Shown here piece after piece: positions 1 through 11,600 of a stretch of 64,000 nucleotides of DNA. Both the position numbers and the translations under genes were made by a program. Origin of the DNA: Plectrocnemia conspersa (lineage: Eukaryota; Arthropoda; Insecta; Trichoptera; Polycentropodidae); assembly GCA_009617715.1 (NCBI GenBank), contig VTFK01000095.1, positions 372,001 through 436,000 of the forward strand, given 5' to 3'. The notes under the pieces were generated by a model. It ran no database searches. It was not told where the DNA came from and saw nothing but the letters and a program-made list of their open reading frames with translations. The stretch's first letter is position 1, and the number at the start of each line of letters is the position of its first letter.

Positions 1-2409
1 GGTTATAATAAAGTCGTATTTTACAACAAATTTATATGTTTTTGCATTAATAGTGCCCTGGACGAAATTTAAAAAGCCCAATCCATAAGCTTTCATGCAC
101 CACATAGGGTGAGTGCTTGATGAGTCGATTAATGCATAAGGGATGAAATCTGCTCTAAACTGATTGAATTTAGATTCGTCGGAGAAAGCCACTCTTCTCT
201 AATCTTCGACGGTCCAATGGCGATGAGCTTTTGCCTTTTAAGGCGATTTGTTTTATTTTTTTTAGTAAATAGTGTTTTTTGCTGGGTCTCGCGCTTAAAA
301 TCAAGCTTCAACCAAACGTCTATTCACTGTCCGTCTCGAAATATTCGAGTTTGTAGATTGCAATTCTGTTTGTATTTGAGCAACAGTTTAGAATTGATAT
401 TTTTTTATATAAAAAAAAATATATTATATAATATTTTAGATACTGAAATGCTACTGATATTATCTTTTCTGTAGATAAACTGTTTATTTAAGAGACAAAA
501 ATAGTTTTAGTTTCAATAGTTTTAATAGTTTTAATAGCTCACTGCATGCTTCTAAAAAAGATCTTGTCAATGAATATAAAATATTTTAACAAATTTTGGC
601 ATTAATTTTATTGAATTGATTTTAGAGAAGTTGGAACAATAGTTCTATTGCATTCAAATGATACCAGTTTAAAAGCTCATTGGTTGTTCTTGTTCAAGTG
701 TAGATTTTTTCATGGTGATCGTCACAATATAAGAAGAAACATTTTTTGTCACTACATCGAAAATAGAAGTCCGAACATCTGATTAGCATGAACTTCTTCA
801 TCTCTCATGTCATGGTAGATGGCTAATAAATTCTTTAGGACAACTTAAAGTCGGAATATGATATTTACTTTAAAGCAGGTTCGGCGTCTAGTCTTATTAA
901 AAACAAGTGTCTCAATCGGCTTCTAACATAAATTGGGTACTATTGTTCATTTTGTATCGATTTCCATCACATCACAGATGAGTGGACACTGTCTCGGTAC
1001 ACTTGGTGCGCCTTCTGTCCGAGCTCTTTGCTCGTGGCCAAATCGCCCGCTTTGTCTTCCACAAGATAAATAATCGCCCGCGATTGTGTAAACGAGTTTC
1101 GTCTGCTGCCAATTGATTGTTTAATGGAATCTAAATCCGATGCGAAATTCTCGGAAGTGTGCAAGAAGGGCCGGCGGCTCTCTTTGGCCCACCGGGTTCA
1201 AAGGGCCGCGCCCGTATGTACGGGCTACCCTTTCACTTCTGCAACAAATCTGGACGGCTTTCCCGGTATTGGAGAGCGATAACGAAATTTGATCAAGAAT
1301 CGGCCCATTGTGTGCGCATTGTTCAAAGGGAGGGCAGGGCGGTCTAGTTTTAAAGGACAATAACATAATCGGGCCCCGGCGACAGGATGTTTGCGCAGCC
1401 CTTCTTCTCCTCAGTCGGATTTCGAGTTTGTTATAATCAAAACTAAACAAGTGAGACAAACGTACCGTTTTATGGCCGCGTTTTAATGTTTATGGCGGGC
1501 TCATGTCGCCATAATCAAATTATCGTGGAGATTATAGCGTCACGGCAAACAGTGGTGAGAGGGATGGATTCTAAATGTATAAATTATGTTGGTTGAATAT
1601 GTGTGATTTTCGTCATAAGAAATATCATGTTTTTTAGTTGAACAGTGATGGGAAAATTCTGACGTTAAAATTGTCTAGTACTTCAGACGATTTGTGAATG
1701 AACTCGCATATTCATAGACGCCTGCAAACAAACAATCAAACACCGCAACAGCTCCTCTTGTTCTTGAATGAAATATTTATTTTAACAACCTAACATATTT
1801 CCGCTTATAAAGCATCCGAAAAGGAGCTATTAATTACCGCGTCAAAAACGGAAGACGATCGTAAATTTTACGATTAGACTGCGGGTTGTTTCAGACGAAA
1901 AATAGGGGTGGATGCTTTCGAGCGTGTATCGGATACCACCTTTTTTTCCTTGTTAATTTCGAAAACGTTTTTTTTCTCTTCTCCTCTCCTTATAAACTAC
2001 TTAAAAGCGGCGTCTGAGTGCATATTTTATAAATACGAGCGGCGCTTGTTAAACGTCGCGTTTATTTTTCATCCACCTGTCTTCTGAGAAAGCTCTTGTT
2101 TGTACTTTATTATTTGTTCCTCTTCCATATCGGCAGGATATTAGCTTCCTTCAGATATCGCTATTTACGCAAATGAAAAAAGTGTTAATTTAAACACATG
2201 TTGAGTACCGCAGGAAGCCTTTTGTTAAATAGGGGAGGGTGTAGGGCGCTAGAGCCAAAGAACCGATATTGGTTTAATGCCTTCACCCCACAGAGCGGGG
2301 GTTGTTAATTTTTAATATAAACACTCTTGCTTTTTTACGCGTTTTTTAAGTTAAGCCTCTTGTGTAATATATTAAATTTTCATGTGCTTTTTTTTCGGTC
2401 TTGTTTCAG
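1..2409. other. non-coding stretch upstream of the first visible cut exon
   Basis: This is most likely part of a cut intron, because the exon at 2410 begins with a strong acceptor and continues a protein that must start further upstream. I see no credible exon. The sequence is AT-rich except for a GC-richer island at about 1130-1400 whose short open frames on both strands resemble no family I know. Confidence 0.5.
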
Positions 2410-2624
2410 CATCTTGAGATCCGTGGATCTTTCGACGAGCTCAGATAGTAAGCAGTTCCAGCAAATGTTGATCGAACGATCGAAAGCCGTGTCAGCTTCC
2501 GAGTCACCCCAGCAAATTGTACATCAGATCGCTCCGACGTCGCAGACGCCTCAGCCTCAACCTCATCCGGATTCGAACCGAGATTCAGTGGAACGAGAGC
2601 GTCTCAGTGACAGGCGCGATTCAG
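2410..2624 (+). CDS. cut: cut exon, end of the N-terminal coiled-coil region
   Basis: A pyrimidine tract and TTTCAG precede 2410, and CAG/GTGTGT marks the donor. The frame starts at 2411 and the exon leaves one base of a codon (phase 1), matching the next exon. The first residues, ILRSVDL followed by a MLIERSKAV stretch, resemble the LKS and LLLEKN segments at the end of the CUX coiled coil. The rest is a Ser/Gln/Pro-rich linker ending in Arg/Asp-rich sequence. Confidence 0.72.
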
Positions 2625-5600
2625 GTGTGTAAGACTTTAAAGCTTTAATGAGTGACTTGCCAGATCTTCGACCGAATCGGACTTCTGGCGAGTAGAGCTT
2701 ACTTGTGTACATGACGCCATGGTCACTGCATCTCGCACTGCTTTACCAGCTTGGACTATACAATAATATTTACTATTAATGGTGTCTTTAACTTCTAATC
2801 TTTCATACAATTTCCTTCGCTGGATGAGGGAGATTCAAATTTGATACAACAGAGTACACAATCTATATTTATATATATATATGATAAGGAAAAGATGTGC
2901 ATGTTAAATGTTATTTTTGTGAACGTGAAATTTTTATATATATTTTATTATTTGATCCGTGGTCCTGACGTTTATTTTTTTTCATTTGATACACATTTTT
3001 GACCAATATCGTAGTGAGGTAACGCTTCGCAAGTCATTATGATTTCATTCATTAGAAGAGAAAAACTGCCGCTAAGTATAGTGTTTCGTCGGTGATAACA
3101 AGCTTTTTTTTTTATTTATGAGAGCTTTATAATCGATTGTTTTAAATAAAATCGCAAGCTCTCTCGAAGACTTATTCTATCATGCCCACACACTAAAGTC
3201 ATTCTTCAGACGTTGATATATATCTGGAGGACGTGGGTGTCGCATTTGCAACAGATGCATCCGATACAGAAATAAACTTGTCCCACAATGCAAAATATGT
3301 TGCATTATGTTTTTGTTATACTAACAAAAAAAATCAAAGTGGACAATGCCTATTCTTAAGACTGAACTCGTTAACGCGTTACAACCAAGTGTAGTGTCAT
3401 TAGCGGGGATCCTTTCCAAAATTGATTCTAAACACAACAACAATCACTCATTGCTATTCATCAACGTCATATAAATATAGCTTTCCGAGTATTGCTCTTT
3501 ATTGCGGATACACATTGTGTTCTTTCGCGTTTCTCTCTATCTCTGTCTCTCGCTCCCAACAACAAAGGCGGTAATTACACTGTCTGATATTAATTTTTAC
3601 GGCTAGTCTCGTTTAATTCAGCGCACCGAGTCGTAAATTGGGCATTCCGCAACATTTATATATTTATTTTCCAACGCTTAGGGAAAAATATAACGGCGGC
3701 TCCTCATATCGCATGATTGCGAAACATAAATTAAATAAGCGTGTGCGGCGGCCCTAAGCCCGAAAGGATAATCGCGATTTTTATGCATTCAATAATAATG
3801 TATTTAATAAATTGATGATACTGCACCGAGCCAGTTAATTGTACAAGTCAATATTTATAGCAAAAGTCTTAATTTTATACCAAATTACAGTCTAGCTTTC
3901 AGACTTTCAGACGATGCTACTAAATCAGATTTTCACAAATTAATTAAAATTAAACACTTGAGCACTTAACTATATTCTGAATGTTTGATTAATATCCAAA
4001 TAGTGGTTTAAAGCTAAATAGTCAATAAAATCATTCCCGTTTACATTGATAAAAAACTAGTTTATACAGTTCAAACTTATTCTTGAAAAGTTTTAAAAAG
4101 AAAGCTAGTTTCGTTCTGATTTTTTTAGTATTTCAGATGCCATATAGGAGCGTTTAAAACGATTAAGCTCATCCTTGCTACGTCATAAACTCGATATTTG
4201 TATTTAATGGAATATGCTGCTATATTTCCCTATCAGACTACCATTTGTACAACTCCTTAAATGGATTAAATCGATTCTGATAAAGCAAGTTTAAGTTCAA
4301 ACTTGCACTTGAAATGTTTTAAAAGTAAGCCAGTTTTGTTCTGGAGTTTTTAATACTTTAGTATTCCATATATCGTATATGAGCATTAAAAATCATCAAC
4401 TGTAACTTGGTTATGTCAATAAGCTCGATATTTGGATACCGATTGCATTCATCTTTTTTTGATAGGAAAAGCTATACTCCTTGAAAAATCATTTCTAATG
4501 AAGCAAGTTTAAGTTTAAACTTGAAATACTTTGAAAAACAGTTTTTGTTCTGGATTTTTTTGAGTTATTGGTATTCTATATATCATATACGAGCGTTTAA
4601 AATGATTTAACTAAACCTCAATATTTGGGTACCGCATGAACTCAAATATGTTCTCATTGAGCGCATAAACATCTCTGATGGGATATGCTACTATATTGCC
4701 CTATCAGACTCCCTATTTGTTTTGTGCATTAAACAGCTCCTTGAATGAAAACATTGATTCTGATAAAGCAAGTTTAAGTTTAAACTTGCTCTTGAAGTGC
4801 TTTGAAAAACAGTTTTGTTCTGGAGTTCTTAGAGTTATTGCATATACGAGCGTTGAAAATCATTTAGTATAACTTTTTTACGTCAATAAGCTCGATATTT
4901 GGGTACCGCATGAACTCGAGTATAATAATCTCATATAACGAATACACATCTTTGATTAGAACTACTGCTACTATATCTTATCAGTCTATTGTTTGTTTTG
5001 TGCTAAGCACACAACTCCTTAAATGGATAAAATTGATTCTGATTAAACAATTTTGAGTTCAAACTTGTGTTTGAAATGTTTTAAAAGTTCAGTTTTTAGT
5101 ATTTCTGATATCATATTCGAGCGTTGGAAAGCATTTCGTTCAACTTTGTCACGTCAATAAGCTCGATTTTTGGGTACCGCATGAACTTGAGTACATTCAT
5201 ATTTTCGATTCTGATCTAACAAGTTTGAACTGTTAGCTGTCAAGAGCCCCAATTAAGTTTTGGTTTAGAATGTAGCTAGATACGCATATCAATGAAAACA
5301 ATGTAGAGAATCGCCCTAAAATTGCCCGATCAAATTTATCTATGCTTAGTCGAGAGCTTGATTAATAAACTCGAGAGTTTTGTTAAAAATTAACAATGAC
5401 TTGTTTCAATCGATCTGTTTAGTTCTGTATTTGATGAATTGACGATAGATGCACACAGACTCATGTATCATTATCGGTGGTAGTAACGTTAGATTTATAT
5501 CACAACATCGCTTAAGTAATTTAATTAACAACACATAATCTGCATGCCAGGTATTGTTATCATCGCATCGAAAAACTTAATCAACCTGTTAACGAACTCT

Positions 5601-8600
5601 TAAATTATCTGTTGATGAATCCCTCCCGACGTACGGTAAGCGGCGGTCGGTAGTCGGTAGCAATTGGTCAAGTGTTGAGTTTTTGATTTTTTGTTGTCCC
5701 TCATCCCGACCCCATCCCAGTTGCCCGGGACAGTTGCAGTAGCCGTCTTGGTTGGTTACAGGCGGCGGCGAGGAAGCGAGCGGCTCTCCACCCACGAACA
5801 ACAACACAACCCACCTCAACCACAACCACGGCAGCCCATTCCGCTTCGACGAACTGCGCAGCCCGTTCAGATTCGCCGACGACCCCGGGCCGCACCCGCC
5901 CGGCGCGCTGGTGGGCCGCCTCGGCGACTCGCTCATACCGAAGGGCGACCCGATGGAAGCCCGGCTCCAGGAGATGCTCAGATACAACATGGACAGATAC
6001 GCGACCCAAGCCCTGGACACCCTGCACATCTCGAGAAGAGTCAGAGAGCTGCTGAGCGTGCACAACATCGGCCAGCGGCTCTTCGCCAAATACGTACTCG
6101 GCCTGTCCCAGGGCACCGTGTCGGAGCTGCTCTCCAAGCCGAAACCGTGGGATAAACTGACGGAGAAGGGCCGGGACAGCTACAGGAAGATGCACGCCTG
6201 GGCCTGCGACGACGGCGCCGTCATGATGCTCAAGTCCCTCATCCCGAAGAAAGGTAGGAGGCGCGCGACAGGGCCGCTTCCGAAACTCGAGATAAAAAAT
6301 TTTGGGCGCCTCCACCCCCGAACCCACCCTCCACTCCCGCCGCGCCTCCGCCGCTTGCCGACATTTATCTGTAGAGTTTCGGGAGCGGCCGCTCTGCCCA
6401 TCTTTATGCTTCTCTTCTTACATATGATTAAACATATAAACAAAACAAACGCTTGTCTGTCTTCTACTATTTATATACTAACAACCCATTCAACGCTGGC
6501 TGCACCCATTATGTTACTACACCGTGCCGTTTGCACTCTACATGTTCTATCTTACTCTTAAGTACGTTGTCGCAACTCCTCTCCTGCGTGCTCTTCATTA
6601 ATCACTAATGGCTAATTTGAATAAAATACTATTGCGGTAGCGGTGCACGTTGCGACATCGACGACAGTGTAAATAGAGTGCGAATGCATGGTTACGCTGA
6701 AACTACTCGATAATTGCATCTTAGTTTAATAGACCACAGCTTTAGCGGCATGTGGGGTGTACTAAGTATAATATGGGCAAAGAGACGATTTTTTGCAATT
6801 ATACAAATAACAATAAGATGTGTGTATATATACCAATAACAATAAGATGTGTAACGTCGCGAATTCTGTAAAAAAAGTATCCAATTTATTATTTAATAAT
6901 TGACTTTTAAATTAGGAACATTGCTCGGAATTTATATATAATATAGTTTCAATCAACGATGACTACAGCAGCTAGTAGAACAATGTTACATAATAACGCT
7001 GTATTTGGACAAAAATGTGTGAAATTATACTGCAAATTTAGTGAAAAAAATAGTTTTAAATCCATAAAAAAATTAAATATACAAAAACTTGTGTTATTTT
7101 TAATACAGTAAAATAAAAAAATGTTTGTGGTTACAATTTAAGGCAAGAACTTATAAGCAATACTATAACTTAAACAAGAAAAAATGTAAAAAAGTTCTAT
7201 TATAATTTAAACTATTGGAATATATACTTATAATTAAAGCTGATTTTTTGTAGTGGTTAAAAATTAGAATAAAATGGGTATTGTAAATTATTATTCTGCG
7301 TTGGGCAAGCATATGTTACAATAGGTCTGATAAATCTATTTTTGTGGTTAAACCGCTGTTTTTATCAAATATCGGTCTAAGGGCCGCGATAGCGGCAAAC
7401 CCCTCTAGTTTTGCAAGCGCATTGTGTGCAAGTGCATTTTACGCGTGACATAAACACGTAGTAAAGATCGTAGCTCCTGAAGACGTAGATCTCAATTTCC
7501 CACATGCGCACAACCAGGGCCGGATTAAGACCTTTAGATGCCCTAATCACTTAAAGATTTTGCTGTTCCTAAACTAAATATTTAAAAAAATCTACATATA
7601 TTTATTTTATGTAAATATTGAAATTAGAATGCGCCTTGACCACTACGTTTCGGAACGAAATAGTAAAAAAAAAATATGAACATCTGTATTGGATTAAACA
7701 ATGGAATAAGAGTCGACTATTTTATGATTTAACCTTTCGGTTAATGCAAATTTTGAGTCATAAAAGCGACCAATTCCGTTTTCTATATTTGCAACGTTTT
7801 GACGAAAACACTTCACTTTATGGATAAATAAAGTCTATTCCATAGTATATACGTATATCTTGAAAATATTTTTTTTTAATAAAAAATATGATATCATATC
7901 ATTAATTATTTTTAATGATATTTTTTAACGTGTCAAAAATACTCCATTTTAATATAAATATTTTTATATGTATTTTCTACAAAAGTACAGTAAGCCCCCC
8001 AATAACACGGTAAATTGGAGACGTGCTATATGGGTGCGTGTAGTTGGGGGACTAAAAACGTGTGGTGATATATTCTCCCCTAACGGGCATCCAAATAGCA
8101 CGTCCCCAATTTACCGTGTTATTGGGGGGTCTACTGTATGTTTATTAAGTGTGCTCTATTAGTAATATTACTGTGAGGCCCTGCATATTAAACAAAACTT
8201 TATATTTTAAACTGTAACCAAAGATTGAAATCTTTCATAGAGACTTAAAAAAGTATAATCGTATATAAAAAAAACACCATTTTATTAGTTTTTCACAGGT
8301 GCTACAAAAACAAAATCAAAGTTTTTAGAATCATTACTGACGCATTTTGCTTCTGACGATCTGTTCATCTGATGACCTCAAATCAAATTCTGGTGCCACC
8401 CTTTCCTTGGTGCCCTAAGCAGGTGCTTAAGGGTTTATCAAGTCTTGCGCACAATAGTATTACAGATCAACTAAAGACTAAAAACATATCAATCAAATTA
8501 ATTTTATATATAAACCTTTATTGTATGATAAAGCTGTTTAGACAAAAATATACATTATTATGATTTTATATTTACTTGCTGCGTTTACGCGTAATCCAAG

Positions 8601-11600
8601 CATATCTTAGATCTCTGTGTCTCGCTGTTGACGCGCAGTATGCACACAATAGGTATTACAGGCCCGCTAAAGACTGTAAACACATCTGTAGCAACACTGT
8701 TTAAATAAAAATAAACAGTATAATGGCTATATATTTACTGTCAGATACCGACAGTCGAAGCATATTTATCGCCATTGCCAATTTACCTGCTTTGGTTTAT
8801 GCGATAAGCACATCGTCTGGGGAATATGATCTTTATATTAATGTCTGAGGTTGTTTTGCGACTTATATGATCAACTAAATGTTGCTAAATTTAAGCACCC
8901 AAATTTATTTATTAAAATATCTTGACATATACACCAAAATCATTTCAATATCAATGTTGTCCTTTTATTGGATGTGTTCTTTATTGCCCAACCTTAATAA
9001 CGGGAACATAGGTATGCTTTTGCGCATACTCCGCATACGCCTTCTTCCCGATCCGTCGTTCACTCTCTGTTAGATGTGTGGTGCTCTGACGTGAGCTATA
9101 TTCAAAAATTATGAATATTTGGCATCTAATGATTTTATTTAGAAATGAAAAATTATAACACAAAAAATGATATCATATTTTGACAACGTATTAGTTTATT
9201 AATGATAATAGTGAATCGTCAACTTGAAACTATATCCTATATTCCGTTTTTAAAATAAAATATCAGTATGTCCGCCCAATAGTCGAACGCAGACAAGTGC
9301 CCCTATGTAAATTTGTTTTGTAATATATATTTTAAGTTCTAGATATAGTATGTAAGACATGTTTTCCAGCGTTTAGGTGTCCTCAGCGTTTTACGGCATG
9401 CAGTCATCTGTCAGCAGCTCCTGAACACGTCATCCTAACCGCGTATCATTTCCGACTCATTAATTGTGATGTCTCTAACGTGGCAACCCTTTAATGTCCT
9501 CTCACTCACTTTGCGTACTGAAGGATAAAATGACTTGCTACTTTCGGCACCCTAGTCAAATTGACAGTCGATTGAGTAGATATATAATTTGTTATCCCCA
9601 ATTAAATATCTACACGCTTCTAATAATAATAAAAAAATATAAAATATTATGTAATGATTCATGACGTTTACGCTAACATTTCTCGAGAAACGCGCGCCGC
9701 TAATCTCAGTGGCGTACCATTTTTTTTATTTACATTTTTTCATTTTATAATAATAAATAAGCTGCAATTATAAAATATTTTTATTGACATCGCAATTTTT
9801 AGTCTCGCTGCGCAAAATGGCGCCCAATTAAATGTAATCTAGAGACCTCGCACTGTGAGATCTCATATGTGTATTTTTTTTATTTTCGCCAATCTAAATA
9901 GCTATTTGATTAATTTGTTTAATTATCGCAATTGATGCACGAACTCGTGCAATTGTTTCAATGTCTATTTTTTCGCCGTTCGTACAAAGGAGCGCCGCCA
10001 TTTTTCGAGGAAGACTTGTGAGAGAGTTCGCAAAGAGCTACGATGCGCAAACTCTAATTTCGCAAATCAAAATGAAAGACAAGAGACACCGCGTGCATTT
10101 GTCTCCGGCCGATGACGCAAATGCTCCTTGCGGTTTTGATTCGCAAGCAACCCCGTTAAGATAACATTACCGTTAAACATAACTATTATATATTTGGATT
10201 GTGTGTGCGTCATCGGTCCGATATATACATATTTTTCGTACATACGTGAAGGAAAATCAACACTTTTCGATGGAATTTGTTAAACAAAATAACAAGCTAA
10301 GCGTATACAAATAAGTCTTAGGTGTAAAATCACTATTGTTTTTATGCATGCGTGCAAGATTGTGGCATATCAATCACTGCCATTTTTGCTCATCTCCAAC
10401 CAGCTATGCCGCGAATGTTATGATTTTAATAAACCTTCTACGAATACGTTTTCCCCTCGTATTGGAAATATTTTCCCACGGCGAGGCCACCGTCCCTCGC
10501 CTCTCCCCCTGCAAAGATATTTTTCATAAGTATTTTTCTATGGCAAACTCGCAATAATAAGATCATTAATCAAATACTGCACCCGGTGGCGGCTTTTAAT
10601 AAGTGATGATGGCTAATTGGCCGCGACTGCGCAACGCCACTGGAACAATTAATGCAAAAAATATTTATATGTATATGCGATTATCCTTCAACGCTTCAAA
10701 ATTCCTGCCCATTTTTGCGTTTAGCGACTCTGACTTGCGCTATTTGCGAAATGTTATGTTCGCTCACATTCCGCTCTAGATGCAAAAGTAATTATTGTAA
10801 ATATAATTTAACAGATCTACGCGCGACTAATTGTTTACTGAAATAAATATCAAAGTTGCATGCCGCTTTTTCTATTTTAAAATTTGCGATAATTTAAATT
10901 GAATTAATTACATTTAAGAAATCACACTACTCCCCTGGTCGGCGCCTATCAAAGATGTGAACGTCGTTATCATAAATAACTTTTCCGATACGGCGAAAAT
11001 GCGCTACCAATAAAAACTAATATAGAAAATCTTCGGAATTCGTCAAATTTTAATGCGAATTAATATTATTCTAGTACCATACCGCCGTCGCCATCAATCG
11101 GAAAATTTGTTTCGAAATTCTTTACGATAACGCAGCCAGCGGTCGTCAACTTTAAACGTTTCAAAACTTGATCAATTAATTTATTCGGATCGTTGATTAA
11201 ATCATAGTCGAGTTAATAAAATTTAAATAGTATAACAATAAACTTTATTGTGTAATATTAATATTTTACTGCTCCAATTTATGGACTATATTATTATATT
11301 AAATTTGGAATTTCATCAACTCTAATTCCAAAGAAGCTAATAGTTTAGTAATATCTAATAATACTTGGCGTGACTTTTGCACCCAGTTAAGAGTTGATAA
11401 CAGTTCATTGCACAAAATTTGTATAAAAAATGTAGATCGCATTAGAATCTAACTCCACCTCCAAAATCATACCCTTTGTGAAAGTTTATATTGCTCTTCG
11501 TTGGGCGACAAAGGATAATTCAAACAAAACTCATTCGATGTGAGGCCATTATTTTTTTTAGATGAGTTTATATGATAATTTATAATTTATAGCTTTCGAA

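Noticed and set aside
5589..6327. Long minus-strand open frames opposite the CUT1 exon
   Set aside because: They are shadows of a GC-rich coding exon. The plus-strand frame encodes a clear CUT domain.
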